Below, in pieces: positions 13,000 through 20,475 of a stretch of 23,983 bases of DNA. Source of the stretch: a virus; IMG/VR virus record IMGVR_UViG_3300044800_000429, positions 1 to 23,983 of that record; one strand, given 5' to 3'. Below the pieces are notes generated by a model that was given only the letters and a program-made list of their open reading frames with translations, did not search any database and was not told where the DNA came from. The translations under genes and the position numbers were made by a program. Within the stretch, counting starts at the first letter, position 1. Each line of letters starts with the position of its first letter.

Positions 13000-13561
13000 A
13001 AAAGCTTCCAGCCCGGAGGGGCTTCCAGCCCGGAGGGAGTATTCCTTCGAGATCGTCGACAAATGTGAGGGCCTTTACGTCCAGGAAGAGAAAAGCCTCG
13101 AGGCCGTAGCGAAAGAAAGTGGCGTCTCGGTACCGCAGATTCAGAGATGGGCGAAGAAATACGAATGGAAAAAGAAGAAAGAAGAATTCAGACAGAGATC
13201 GATGAAGGCCCAGGAGGAATCACGCGCCCTGATGCGCGAAGAGATCCTTCTCGAAGACCTGGTCCACCAGCGCGACCTGATGAAGAAATTTTTCGAGGGC
13301 AAGGAGATCATGGAAAAGGGCGATACCCAGATGATGTACGCCTATACGAACGTGACCGATTCCATTTGCAAGATCCTGGCCGATATGAGGAAGCGAGATG
13401 AGTCACTCCGCAACGCTAAAAAGATTGATCGGCCTCAAATATTTTTGGAATTTATGCGCGATCTCGTTTCGTTTCTTAAAGATCATGATCCGTCTGCGCT
13501 TACGGCACTGGAAAAGAACTTTGATGAATTCATAGGATTCGCGAAGACGAAGTATTCTTAG
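12992..13561 (+). CDS. Terminase small subunit (Mu gp27-like)
   Basis: 189-residue protein. An HTH (LEAVAKESGVSVPQIQRWAK, about 37-56) is followed by a basic patch (KKYEWKKKKEEF) and a long helical region, the layout of terminase small subunits and Mu gp27/DUF1804-type proteins, which recognise phage DNA for packaging. The start is most likely the GTG at 12992, overlapping the previous gene by eight bases. The first residues after VAKK (ASSPEGLPARRE) are the translation of two tandem copies of the GC-rich repeat, so the natural N-terminus was extended or replaced. Confidence 0.8.
   Translation: MAKKASSPEGLPARREYSFEIVDKCEGLYVQEEKSLEAVAKESGVSVPQIQRWAKKYEWKKKKEEFRQRSMKAQEESRALMREEILLEDLVHQRDLMKKFFEGKEIMEKGDTQMMYAYTNVTDSICKILADMRKRDESLRNAKKIDRPQIFLEFMRDLVSFLKDHDPSALTALEKNFDEFIGFAKTKYS
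13004..13039 (+). repeat. GC-rich hairpin repeat, copy 7 (tandem, in CDS)
   Basis: Two near-identical units GCTTCCAGCCCGGAGGG(G/A) in direct tandem. They lie at the 5' end of the small terminase gene and are translated as ASSPEGLPARRE. Confidence 0.85.
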
Positions 13562-13579
13562 AGGGGAAAGAAAGAGTCC

Positions 13580-14230
13580 ATGAAAAAAATCAAATTTGGG
13601 AGATTGTATAAACCCGATCCAAGAGACAATAAATTTTTGATGAAACCCAATCTGAAGAAGGCCGCATCGATCTCCTATCGATACTGGTCTGTCGGGAATC
13701 CTCTTGATCAGGGTGCCACTCCTCAATGCGTGGCCTATGCGGGTTTCAAGTATCTCACGGCTGGCCCTGTCAAGAATGTTAAACTCCCATTTACTCCCTC
13801 TCAGCTCTACAAATTTGCCCAGGAGAACGACGAGTGGCCAGGAGAGAATTATGACGGCACGAGTGTCAGAGGACTTTTCAAATATCTCAACAAAACCGGT
13901 TACGTCCCAAAATACGAGTGGACTTTCGATGCGAATGTCCTCTCGGCTTTCATTCTCACGATAGGTCCTGTAGTGGTTGGGACAGATTGGCTCTCGAACA
14001 TGATGGACTGCCCCAAGAGTGGGATTCTCAAGGTTTCAGGAAGCGTAGAAGGAGGGCATGGATATGTCCTTCACGGCTATAACCAAACAAAGAAATTATT
14101 CAGGATGATAAATTCTTGGGGAGATTGGGGCCAGAACGGGAAGGCATGGATTCATCTCGAAGATTTTCAAGGATTACTCGGAAATCAAGGCGAGGCTTGC
14201 ACGGCGACAGAGGTTCTTCTGAAAAAATGA
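13580..14230 (+). CDS. Papain-like cysteine peptidase (C1 family)
   Basis: 216-residue papain-fold peptidase. The active-site residues are all present: oxyanion Q44 in LDQG, nucleophile C50 in PQCVAYA, H160 in EGGHGYVLHGYN, and N178 in INSWG followed by the usual GxxG region (WGQNGKAWI). There is no signal peptide and only a short N-terminal extension instead of a long propeptide, so it would be cytoplasmic and probably constitutively active, or act on a phage protein. It lies between the two terminase subunit genes, where Mu has none. The substrate is unknown: head maturation, host takeover and counter-defence are all possible. Confidence 0.88.
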   Translation: MKKIKFGRLYKPDPRDNKFLMKPNLKKAASISYRYWSVGNPLDQGATPQCVAYAGFKYLTAGPVKNVKLPFTPSQLYKFAQENDEWPGENYDGTSVRGLFKYLNKTGYVPKYEWTFDANVLSAFILTIGPVVVGTDWLSNMMDCPKSGILKVSGSVEGGHGYVLHGYNQTKKLFRMINSWGDWGQNGKAWIHLEDFQGLLGNQGEACTATEVLLKK

Positions 14231-14240
14231 TTTCTATTTT

Positions 14241-15926
14241 ATGAAAAAATCACCGGTCACCGAAAAGAAGTTTGACTTAGAGATCGAGGCGATCCGCGCC
14301 CTGATCCAGACCTCTGCGAAACCCTTCCCGGATGACAAGAAAAAGCAGGAGGAAAGGATCAGTAAGGCCTCCGGCGATCTCGAATTCTTCGGACGCACCT
14401 ACTTCCCGCACTACATCGAGGCGCCATCATCGGCCTTTCATCACTACATTTGCGACCGTTATCCCGCAATGATCCTGCGGTCCATCGATACAGTCATGGG
14501 TGACAGGGAGGCCGATGCCGCCCCCCGGGGCAATGCGAAGTCCACATGGGTTGACCTCGTCCTGGCACTCTGGTGTGTCGCCTTCAAACTACGCCATTTT
14601 ATTCTCATTGCCAGTGATACGGCCTCGCAGGCCGAGGACTTCATTCAGTTCCTCAAAGCAGAGATCGAAGTCAACGAGCGTCTTGCTCAGGACTTTCCGA
14701 GAATCTGCGGCCAGGGGCCGATCTGGCGGGTCGATACCATCATCACCCGCAGCGGCGTCAAAATCCGGGGAGTGGGCGCCGGACAAAAACTCAGAGGCAT
14801 GCGCCACGGATCTAAAAGGCCCGATCTCGTCATTGGCGACGATCTCGAAAACGATGAGGCCGTGGAATCTCCGGATCAAAGAAAAAAGATGGAGCGCTGG
14901 TTCTTCAAGGCCCTCATGAAGATCGGCCAGAAGAACACGGTCTATATCGTTCTCGGCACCATTCTCCATTATGATTCGCTTCTCAATAATCTCCTTAACA
15001 AGCCCGGGTGGAAGGGGAAGAAGTTCAAGGCCGTCATAAAATATTCCGAATCGAAACTATGGGAAAGATGGGAAGAGATCTTCGTCGATATCTCCATCGG
15101 CAAAGAAGAGGCCGAGGCGGCGGCTGACAAGTTTTTTGCCACCCATAAAATCGACATGCTCGCAGGCGCGGAGGTCCTCTGGCCCGAGGTAGAGGATTAT
15201 TATTACCTCATGAAAATGCGGATCTCCGATGGACCCGCCTACTTCGAATCCGAGAAACAGAACGAGCCGATCAACCCCGAAGACGCCGTCTTCCTGGAGG
15301 AATGGATTACCTACTGGGATGACGAGAATCCGGATCTTGCAGATGTCGGTCATTACGGTGTTGTCGATCCTTCTCTTGGAAAATCATCGAAGACCAGCGA
15401 CCCCTCGGTGATTGTCGGCGGCAGAACAAAAAAACTCGGAGAGGGGATGATCATTTATCTCGATATCGGCGATGTCGAAAAAAGACTTCCCGATAAAATC
15501 ATCGACAATATCCTCGCCTACCATCAGCGCGATAAATTTCACGCCTTCGGAGTGGAATCGACACAGTTTCAGGAATTCTTCAGGACCACACTCGAAAAAG
15601 AGGGCCATAAAAGGAACTTAACGATTCCTACGATCGAGCTTCAGGTCCATAAAGATAAAGACCTCCGGATTCTTACGCTCCAGCCCTGGATCAAGAACGG
15701 CTGGATCCGTTTCAGAAAAAACATGCGCGAGTTGGTGAGGCACTTCATCTATTACCGGCCGAAGGGGAAAGGCGGACACGATGACGGCCCCGATGCGGTC
15801 GAACAGTTAAAAACCATGATCGAGAGCCGAGTCGGCCCGATCGAATACCGGACGACAGGAGTGAAGCGGGAATCCACGAGAATGGGTTCTTATGTGCCAT
15901 CCTCTGCCAGGGTTGAGGGATATTAA
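14241..15926 (+). CDS. Terminase large subunit (Mu gp28-like)
   Basis: 561-residue packaging motor. The ATPase domain has a Walker A-like APRGNAKST (about 94-102) and Walker B DLVIGDDLE (about 195-203). The C-terminal RNase-H-like nuclease has D376 (VVDPSLGK), GVEST near residue 437 and the HDDGPDA motif (D514/D515, D518). It couples ATP hydrolysis to filling of proheads and makes the packaging cuts. Length is in the range of Mu gp28 (551 residues). It follows the papain-like peptidase gene by ten bases. A perfect stem-loop follows the stop codon directly. Confidence 0.93.
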   Translation: MKKSPVTEKKFDLEIEAIRALIQTSAKPFPDDKKKQEERISKASGDLEFFGRTYFPHYIEAPSSAFHHYICDRYPAMILRSIDTVMGDREADAAPRGNAKSTWVDLVLALWCVAFKLRHFILIASDTASQAEDFIQFLKAEIEVNERLAQDFPRICGQGPIWRVDTIITRSGVKIRGVGAGQKLRGMRHGSKRPDLVIGDDLENDEAVESPDQRKKMERWFFKALMKIGQKNTVYIVLGTILHYDSLLNNLLNKPGWKGKKFKAVIKYSESKLWERWEEIFVDISIGKEEAEAAADKFFATHKIDMLAGAEVLWPEVEDYYYLMKMRISDGPAYFESEKQNEPINPEDAVFLEEWITYWDDENPDLADVGHYGVVDPSLGKSSKTSDPSVIVGGRTKKLGEGMIIYLDIGDVEKRLPDKIIDNILAYHQRDKFHAFGVESTQFQEFFRTTLEKEGHKRNLTIPTIELQVHKDKDLRILTLQPWIKNGWIRFRKNMRELVRHFIYYRPKGKGGHDDGPDAVEQLKTMIESRVGPIEYRTTGVKRESTRMGSYVPSSARVEGY

Positions 15927-15927
15927 T

Positions 15928-15948
15928 GATCTCCTCAAAGAGGAGATC
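15928..15948 (+). promoter_or_regulatory. Perfect stem-loop after the large terminase gene
   Basis: GATCTCCTC-AAA-GAGGAGATC: nine perfect base pairs with a three-base loop, two bases after the terminase stop codon. There is no following T-tract, so it is not a standard terminator; it could be an mRNA-stability or processing element. Confidence 0.6.
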
Positions 15949-15950
15949 TG

Positions 15951-16040
15951 ATTAGACAGATTCAAAAAGAGAGATTTCACAAATTTTTATTTAATCGGCG
16001 TAATCATTTTTTTTTAATCAGTGTAATCAACGAACGGAGT
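15951..16040 (+). repeat. ATTACACAG-type repeat, copy 1
   Basis: Starts ATTAGACAGATTCAAAAAGA and contains GATTTCACAAATTT, TTAATCGGCGTAATC and GTGTAATCAACGAA. It belongs to the same family as 20381-20462 and 23689-23770. Its 3' end (ACGGAGTGAG) runs into the Shine-Dalgarno and start of the portal gene. Confidence 0.8.
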
Positions 16041-16045
16041 GAGTG

Positions 16046-18247
16046 ATGGTGGTCAATCGAGCCAAAAAGAAGCCAATCACCGACGAGATCGCAACCGTAG
16101 AGAAGGACATCTTCCAATATTATTTGGGAAAAGTCCTGATGAACCCCGATACGGTACTCTCTTCGGAAGCCAGGGGCGATGGCCTCAAACTCTATGAGGA
16201 TCTCGAGCGCGACGACCGGGTCTTCTCTGAAATGCAGAAGCGAAAGTTGGCCGTGGTGGGTAAAGAGTGGGAAATCGAGCCTGCGAGCGAGGATGCGCAG
16301 GATGTAAAAATAGCGGAGTTCGTCGAGAATAATTTCAAGGAGATCAAGTTCGATCGCGCCTGCGAGGAGATGCTCGATGGTATTCTCAAAGGTTTTAAAC
16401 CGGCAGAAATTATGTGGGACTATTCCGAAGGCGACATCTGGATCAAGGAATTTCGAGGACGCGATCCCCGCCGCTTCACGTTCGATACGCAAAATAATCT
16501 TCGTCTTCTCACCTGGGCGAATATGATCGAAGGCGAAGAGATTCCAGAGCGGAAGTTTCAACTCTTCCGATTCGGAGAAAAAAATAATAATCCTTTTGGC
16601 ACGGGCCTTGGGAACAAACTTTACTGGCCGGTCTGGTTCAAAAAGAACGGGGTGAAATTCTGGGCGATCTTTCTCGAAAAGTTCGGCCAGCCCACTCCCT
16701 GGGGAAAATATCCATCCGGCATCGATAAGGCGCTGCAGGACAAACTTCTCGATGCGATCAAATCCATGCAGACCGACGTCGGGATCATCACTCCGGAAAA
16801 TATGAGCATCGAGCTCCTTGAAGCCGCGCGCACGAGTAATGTTGATAGTTACGGGGTGTGGGGCGATTTCTGGAACACCGCCATCACGCTCGTCATCCTC
16901 GGCCAGACGGCCACGACCGTCGGCACTCCCGGAAAGCTCGGAAACGAAGCGGCGCGATCCGAGGTGCGGCAGGATTATATCAAGGCCGATGCCGACAGGC
17001 TCAGCGAGTGGCTCAACGAGCAATCGATCAAGTGGTTAGTCGACTATAATTTTCCTGATGTAAAAAAATATCCCAAATTCTGGAAGCGCACCGAGCTGGA
17101 GGAGGATCTCAAGCCTCTTGCCGAGCGCGATCAGATCATCGTTAAAAATATCGGCGTGCCGGCAACGAAAAAATATTTCTACGACACCTACGGGATCCCC
17201 GAGCCTCAGGCCGACGAGGAGTTGGTGACCGTCCCACAGACCCCCAATCCTTTCGGCCAGCCTCCCTCCGGGGCGGAACCCCCTCCGGGGTGGAGCCCGG
17301 CGCCCCTCGGATTCGCCGAGAGAGGATTTGGGAGATTGGCCGCCGGCCCTGTAGGGCCTCTGGCCCGGAGGGGATTTAGGAAGATAGGGAGAAAAAAATC
17401 ACCCCATCACGAGTCACGAGTCACGAGTCACGAGTCACGTTTTGCTGAAACCGATTGGGTCTCCTGGTATATCGATCAACTCGGCCCTTCACTTAAAAAC
17501 ATCAAGGCCGATGCCCTGGCAAAGATCGAGACCTATTTGAGATCTCAGTCTTCTCCCCCGCCGGAGGAGGAATTTACTTCCACCGTCCAGGGGATTCTCG
17601 GCGATGCCTATCAAAATATCGACAAGGTCGCCGTGGCCGAGGCCGTGACCGGAATCTATCAGGCGGTGAAGGGCATTGAGGCAGCGGTCGGGTTCGGAGG
17701 CGCAGATGTAAGAGCCATCAATTTTCTTTCGAGCCTCGATCATTTCTATCTCTCGAAATTTATCGAGAACCCGGATGCCCAGGCTGCGCTCACGGATTTT
17801 TTAAAGACGCGGTACCTCGAAGGAGGGCAAGGTCTATTCGGGGCCGGAGATCCGGCGGCGATCGCAGAGATGAAAAATCTCCTTTCCCAGAATTTGACGG
17901 ACCTCGAAGGATATCAAATCAACCGGATCGTTGACACGGGTGTGGTGAAAATAAAAAACTGGGCGCATGTGTCTCAGTTCAACGATGCGGGCATTGCGGA
18001 GATCGAAATCGTCGAGCCAACGATGGAGTGCCCCTTCTGCGCCATGATGAACGGGAAGATCATCCAGGTCCCCGTGGCCTACAAAAATATGATGGATCAG
18101 GCGAATATGACGGACGAGGAGTACCAGCAATTTTTACAGGATAATCCCCCGGAGTTAGACGGCATCGAAAATTATGTGGATCAGGGAATGTTACCTCCGT
18201 ACCATCCTCACTGCCGGGGTCTCATTATAAAGAGGATCGTCGCCTAA
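16046..18247 (+). CDS. Fused portal (DUF935, gp29-like) and MuF-like minor head protein
   Basis: 733-residue fusion. Residues 1 to about 395 are a DUF935/Mu gp29 portal protein (FQYYLGKVLMNPDTVL; GFKPAEIMWDYSEGDIW; EKFGQPTPWGKYP; a helical stem and TYGIPEP end). The portal is the DNA channel at one capsid vertex. Residues about 470-733 are a MuF/gp30-like minor head protein, ending in the typical ECPFCAMMNGKII and PPYHPHCRG motifs. The approximately 65 residues between are low-complexity and come from the GC-rich repeat (PPSGAEPPPGWSP; GPVGPLARRG) and a CGAGTCA tandem repeat (HHESRVTSHESR). Mu has two separate genes here. The ATG at 16046 follows a GGAG at the end of a repeat; a GTG one codon earlier is possible. 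It overlaps the next gene by one base. Confidence 0.9.
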   Translation: MVVNRAKKKPITDEIATVEKDIFQYYLGKVLMNPDTVLSSEARGDGLKLYEDLERDDRVFSEMQKRKLAVVGKEWEIEPASEDAQDVKIAEFVENNFKEIKFDRACEEMLDGILKGFKPAEIMWDYSEGDIWIKEFRGRDPRRFTFDTQNNLRLLTWANMIEGEEIPERKFQLFRFGEKNNNPFGTGLGNKLYWPVWFKKNGVKFWAIFLEKFGQPTPWGKYPSGIDKALQDKLLDAIKSMQTDVGIITPENMSIELLEAARTSNVDSYGVWGDFWNTAITLVILGQTATTVGTPGKLGNEAARSEVRQDYIKADADRLSEWLNEQSIKWLVDYNFPDVKKYPKFWKRTELEEDLKPLAERDQIIVKNIGVPATKKYFYDTYGIPEPQADEELVTVPQTPNPFGQPPSGAEPPPGWSPAPLGFAERGFGRLAAGPVGPLARRGFRKIGRKKSPHHESRVTSHESRFAETDWVSWYIDQLGPSLKNIKADALAKIETYLRSQSSPPPEEEFTSTVQGILGDAYQNIDKVAVAEAVTGIYQAVKGIEAAVGFGGADVRAINFLSSLDHFYLSKFIENPDAQAALTDFLKTRYLEGGQGLFGAGDPAAIAEMKNLLSQNLTDLEGYQINRIVDTGVVKIKNWAHVSQFNDAGIAEIEIVEPTMECPFCAMMNGKIIQVPVAYKNMMDQANMTDEEYQQFLQDNPPELDGIENYVDQGMLPPYHPHCRGLIIKRIVA
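17259..17306 (+). repeat. GC-rich hairpin repeat, copy 8a (in CDS)
   Basis: GCCTCCCTCCGGGGCGGAACC and CCCTCCGGGGTGGAGCCCGG units. It is translated as PPSGAEPPPGWSPA in the portal-MuF linker. It closely resembles 21339-21382 upstream of the capsid gene. Confidence 0.8.
17339..17375 (+). repeat. GC-rich hairpin repeat, copy 8b (in CDS)
   Basis: GCCGCCGGCCCTGTAGGG, then CCTCTGGCCCGGAGGGG. It is translated as AAGPVGPLARRG. It lies in the same linker, 30 bases after copy 8a, and is nearly the same as copies 1 and 11. Confidence 0.85.
17407..17441. repeat. Tandem CGAGTCA repeat (in CDS)
   Basis: Four units of the 7-mer CGAGTCA/CACGAGT (CACGAGTCACGAGTCACGAG...), translated as HESRVTSHESR at the end of the portal-MuF linker. 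Confidence 0.8.
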
Positions 18248-18699
18248 TGGAGTTAAAAGTAACCGTAAAAATCGAAGGCACGCTTCTGAAAAAACTCATC
18301 GAGAATCCGGGCGAGGTGAGCCGGAAAATGCTCTGGTCAGGGATGACGAATCTCGTTGAAGAGATCGAGGCCCGGGCGGTGAAGGAAATTCCGGTCAAGA
18401 CCGGGAATCTCATTCACTCGGTCACCAGCACCGTCTCCGCCGACGGCAAGCGGGGCGAGATTAGGGCGACCGCCAAATATGCGGGTTATGTCCACGAGGG
18501 CACCGGCCTCTTTGGTCCTTTCGGAAAGAAGATTTTCCCGACCATAAAAAAGGCCCTATTCTGGCCGGGGGCGGCGCATCCGGTCAAATCAGTCAAAGGC
18601 CAGAAGCCGAACCCATTTTTCACCAGGGCGCTCCAAAAAACAAGGCCCCAGCAGATCTTCGAAGCCGGCGTCTGGGGATATCTGAAACAGATTGGGTGA
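18247..18699 (+). CDS. HK97 gp10-like / virion morphogenesis protein
   Basis: 150-residue protein of the HK97-gp10/Mu G-type tail-completion or neck family. It is recognised from IPVKTGNLIHSV (about 55-66), RATAKYAGYVHEGTGLFGPF (about 76-95), a KALFWPG segment and the PNPFFTRALQK ending (about 119-130). In this family the protein sits at the head-tail interface or acts in tail completion. It starts one base inside the end of the portal-MuF gene, matching the Mu order F-G. Confidence 0.85.
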   Translation: MELKVTVKIEGTLLKKLIENPGEVSRKMLWSGMTNLVEEIEARAVKEIPVKTGNLIHSVTSTVSADGKRGEIRATAKYAGYVHEGTGLFGPFGKKIFPTIKKALFWPGAAHPVKSVKGQKPNPFFTRALQKTRPQQIFEAGVWGYLKQIG

Positions 18700-18702
18700 T
18701 GA

Positions 18703-18948
18703 ATGAAACTGAAAGGCATACTAAAACCCGAGGAAGTGGCCGAAATATTCGGAGTGAACGTTGAAACGGTTTTGGGATGGCGCGACATTGGGATGCCTTC
18801 GATTAAATTGGGCAAGATGATCTTAATTTCTGAGGTTGGATTATTGAAATGGCTGAGAGGTCTTGAAAAAACCCAAAACGCACAGAATGCGCCAGGACAA
18901 GAGTTCTTCGGTAAACCCTTAGGGGAGGTTAGACCCCCTAAATCTTGA
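18703..18948 (+). CDS. HTH protein (MerR/excisionase-like, HTH_17 type)
   Basis: 81-residue protein. Residues 5-55 (LKPEEVAEIFGVNVETVLGW, then a short wing SIKLGKMILISEVGLLKWL) form a MerR/Xis-type winged HTH. The C-terminal 25 residues are polar and probably disordered. A DNA-binding protein between gp10-like and protease/scaffold genes is out of place among virion genes; it may regulate late transcription or be a recent insertion. The start follows the previous stop by three bases. Confidence 0.75.
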   Translation: MKLKGILKPEEVAEIFGVNVETVLGWRDIGMPSIKLGKMILISEVGLLKWLRGLEKTQNAQNAPGQEFFGKPLGEVRPPKS

Positions 18949-18954
18949 CCGAAA

Positions 18955-19018
18955 TGGAGGGTGTTTCAAAGGTGTTTTGAGGGTGTTTCGAGGGTGGATT
19001 GAGGGTGGTTTGTTTGGG
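18955..19018. repeat. Tandem GAGGGTGTTT-type repeat
   Basis: Five or six degenerate units: GGAGGGTGTTTCAAAGGTG, TTTTGAGGGTGTTTCG, AGGGTGGATTGAGGGTGG. It fills most of the gap between the HTH gene and the protease gene. The gap also has CCCTTTCGACAGACTCAAGG, which resembles a common CCCTTCGACAxGCTCA repeat. Confidence 0.7.
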
Positions 19019-19064
19019 TAACACAAAGGTCACTGACCCTTTCGACAGACTCAAGGAGGTTTTT

Positions 19065-20378
19065 ATGGATTTGATCGAGATCTTTAAGGCTGGCACTCAT
19101 ACCGACTCAAACGGTCAGACCCGGGAGTGGACGGAAAAGGACCTCCAGGAGATTGCATCATTATATAATCCTGCACTCCACGAGGCCCCGGTTGTGATCG
19201 GCCACCCCGAGACCGATTCCCCGGCCTATGGCTGGGTCGAATCCCTGAAGGCCGAAGGAGGGAAACTCCTGGCCAAACTAAAAGATATTGCCCCGGAATT
19301 CAAAAACTGGGTCAAACGCGGACTATATAAAAAGGTTAGCGTCGCTCTTTATCCCGACCTTGGACTCAGGCATATCGGATTCCTCGGGGCAACCCCGCCC
19401 GCAATCAAAGGACTTAAACAGGCGAGTTTTTTGGAAAAGGCAGCCTGGATCATTGTGGAGGATATCAAAATGGCAAACCAATCAACAGAAAAGCAGGATC
19501 AAGAAGCGCGCTCGAAAAAATATAACATTGCCATCAAGGACGGCGGCCACGTCACCAAACCCGGGGAATGGTCGGGCGTTTCGGATGACGATTTTCTTGA
19601 CCCTGTCAATTATCGTTATCCATGCCCGAATGCAGATCAGACCAGGGCGGCTGCATCTTACTGGGGCCATCCCGACAACCAGGCGCAATATTCAAGCGAA
19701 GAAAAGGCGTTAATCAGTAAGCGCCTTGCGGCTAAGGAGAAACAATACAGTATTGGTCAACCACAAAAACAAGGAGGTACGAAGATGAAAGAATTTTTTG
19801 AAAAGATGAAGGCCCTTTTCACCGAGGCCGAGAAAGAACTCACTCCGGATCCCAACCGGAAATTCACCGAGGCAGACATCCAGGCCGCAGAGAAACGCGT
19901 TAAGGATGCAGCCTTCGCCGAGACCGAGAAATTGAAAAAGGAAAAGGGCGAGGCCGAGGCAAAGGTGAAAAAGATCGAGGACGAAAAGCGAAAGGCCGAG
20001 ATCACGGCCTTCTGCGAAGGGCTTTGCAAAGAAGGAAAACTCACGCCAGCACTTCGGAAGATCATCGAACCCATCATGGTCAGCGTTTCCGAGAGTGCCG
20101 AGCTCATCGAGTTCAGCGAAGGCGTGAAAAAATCCCGACTTGAGGGGATCAAAGATTTTCTCACCGAGATCCCGAAGGTCGTGACCTTCAAAGAAGTCGC
20201 CGGAGTCGCGGGTCCGGGAAGCGGTGGATCGGCAGCCGAGAAACTTTCGGTCCTGGTCAAGACGAAGATGGAAGCGAAGAAGGATCTCTCTTACGGCCTT
20301 GCTTTTTCAGAAGTGCAGAAAGAGAATCCCGAACTGGCAAAAGAGGCATTAGCAGAAATCAGACCCAAAAAGGAATAG
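19065..20378 (+). CDS. Mu I-like prohead protease with scaffold domain
   Basis: 437-residue protein. The N-terminal domain (about 1-130) matches the Mu gpI protease: AGTHTDSNGQTREWTEKDLQ and HEAPVVIGHPETDSPAYGW; such proteases mature the prohead and remove the scaffold. A second domain (about 145-215, IAIKDGGHVTKPGEWSG; DPVNYRYPCPNADQTRAAAS) looks like the DUF6582-type module often found in phage proteins. The rest (about 240-437) is a charged coiled coil typical of scaffolds. The ATG at 19065 has AAGGAGG upstream. Two in-frame internal starts are visible: 19785 with AAGGAGG (see nested entry) and, weaker, 19471 with GGAGG. Confidence 0.88.
   Translation: MDLIEIFKAGTHTDSNGQTREWTEKDLQEIASLYNPALHEAPVVIGHPETDSPAYGWVESLKAEGGKLLAKLKDIAPEFKNWVKRGLYKKVSVALYPDLGLRHIGFLGATPPAIKGLKQASFLEKAAWIIVEDIKMANQSTEKQDQEARSKKYNIAIKDGGHVTKPGEWSGVSDDDFLDPVNYRYPCPNADQTRAAASYWGHPDNQAQYSSEEKALISKRLAAKEKQYSIGQPQKQGGTKMKEFFEKMKALFTEAEKELTPDPNRKFTEADIQAAEKRVKDAAFAETEKLKKEKGEAEAKVKKIEDEKRKAEITAFCEGLCKEGKLTPALRKIIEPIMVSVSESAELIEFSEGVKKSRLEGIKDFLTEIPKVVTFKEVAGVAGPGSGGSAAEKLSVLVKTKMEAKKDLSYGLAFSEVQKENPELAKEALAEIRPKKE
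19785..20378 (+). CDS. Nested in-frame scaffold protein (Mu Z-like)
   Basis: 197-residue protein read from an internal ATG in the same frame as the protease. A perfect AAGGAGG lies seven bases before this ATG (MKEFFEKMKALFTEAEKELT), much stronger than chance inside a gene. In Mu the scaffold gpZ is produced from an internal start of gene I, and lambda Nu3 within C is similar. The product is an almost purely helical, Lys/Glu-rich coiled coil (AEKRVKDAAFAETEKLKKEK), ending in EIRPKKE. It would assemble the prohead and be cleaved by the protease. Confidence 0.75.
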   Translation: MKEFFEKMKALFTEAEKELTPDPNRKFTEADIQAAEKRVKDAAFAETEKLKKEKGEAEAKVKKIEDEKRKAEITAFCEGLCKEGKLTPALRKIIEPIMVSVSESAELIEFSEGVKKSRLEGIKDFLTEIPKVVTFKEVAGVAGPGSGGSAAEKLSVLVKTKMEAKKDLSYGLAFSEVQKENPELAKEALAEIRPKKE

Positions 20379-20380
20379 AC

Positions 20381-20462
20381 GATTACACAGATTAAAGAGC
20401 CAGATTTCACAGATTTTAATCGGTGCAATCTCGGTTTTGAAATCGCTGTAATCAGCGAAGCA
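20381..20462 (+). repeat. ATTACACAG-type repeat, copy 2
   Basis: GATTACACAGATTAAAGAGC, GATTTCACAGATTTTAATCG, then GAAATCGCTGTAATCAGCGA. It occupies the whole gap between the scaffold and the first cement-like gene; a strong AAAGGAGG follows directly. Confidence 0.85.
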
Positions 20463-20475
20463 AAGGAGGAAAATC

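Noticed and set aside
16004-17023. Long open frame (339 codons) on the minus strand
   Set aside because: It lies opposite the strongly supported portal domain; such antisense frames arise from the codon bias of the real gene. No Shine-Dalgarno or plausible neighbours.
17407-17441. Possible CRISPR-like array
   Set aside because: Direct 7-base tandem units without spacers, inside a coding frame; no cas genes.
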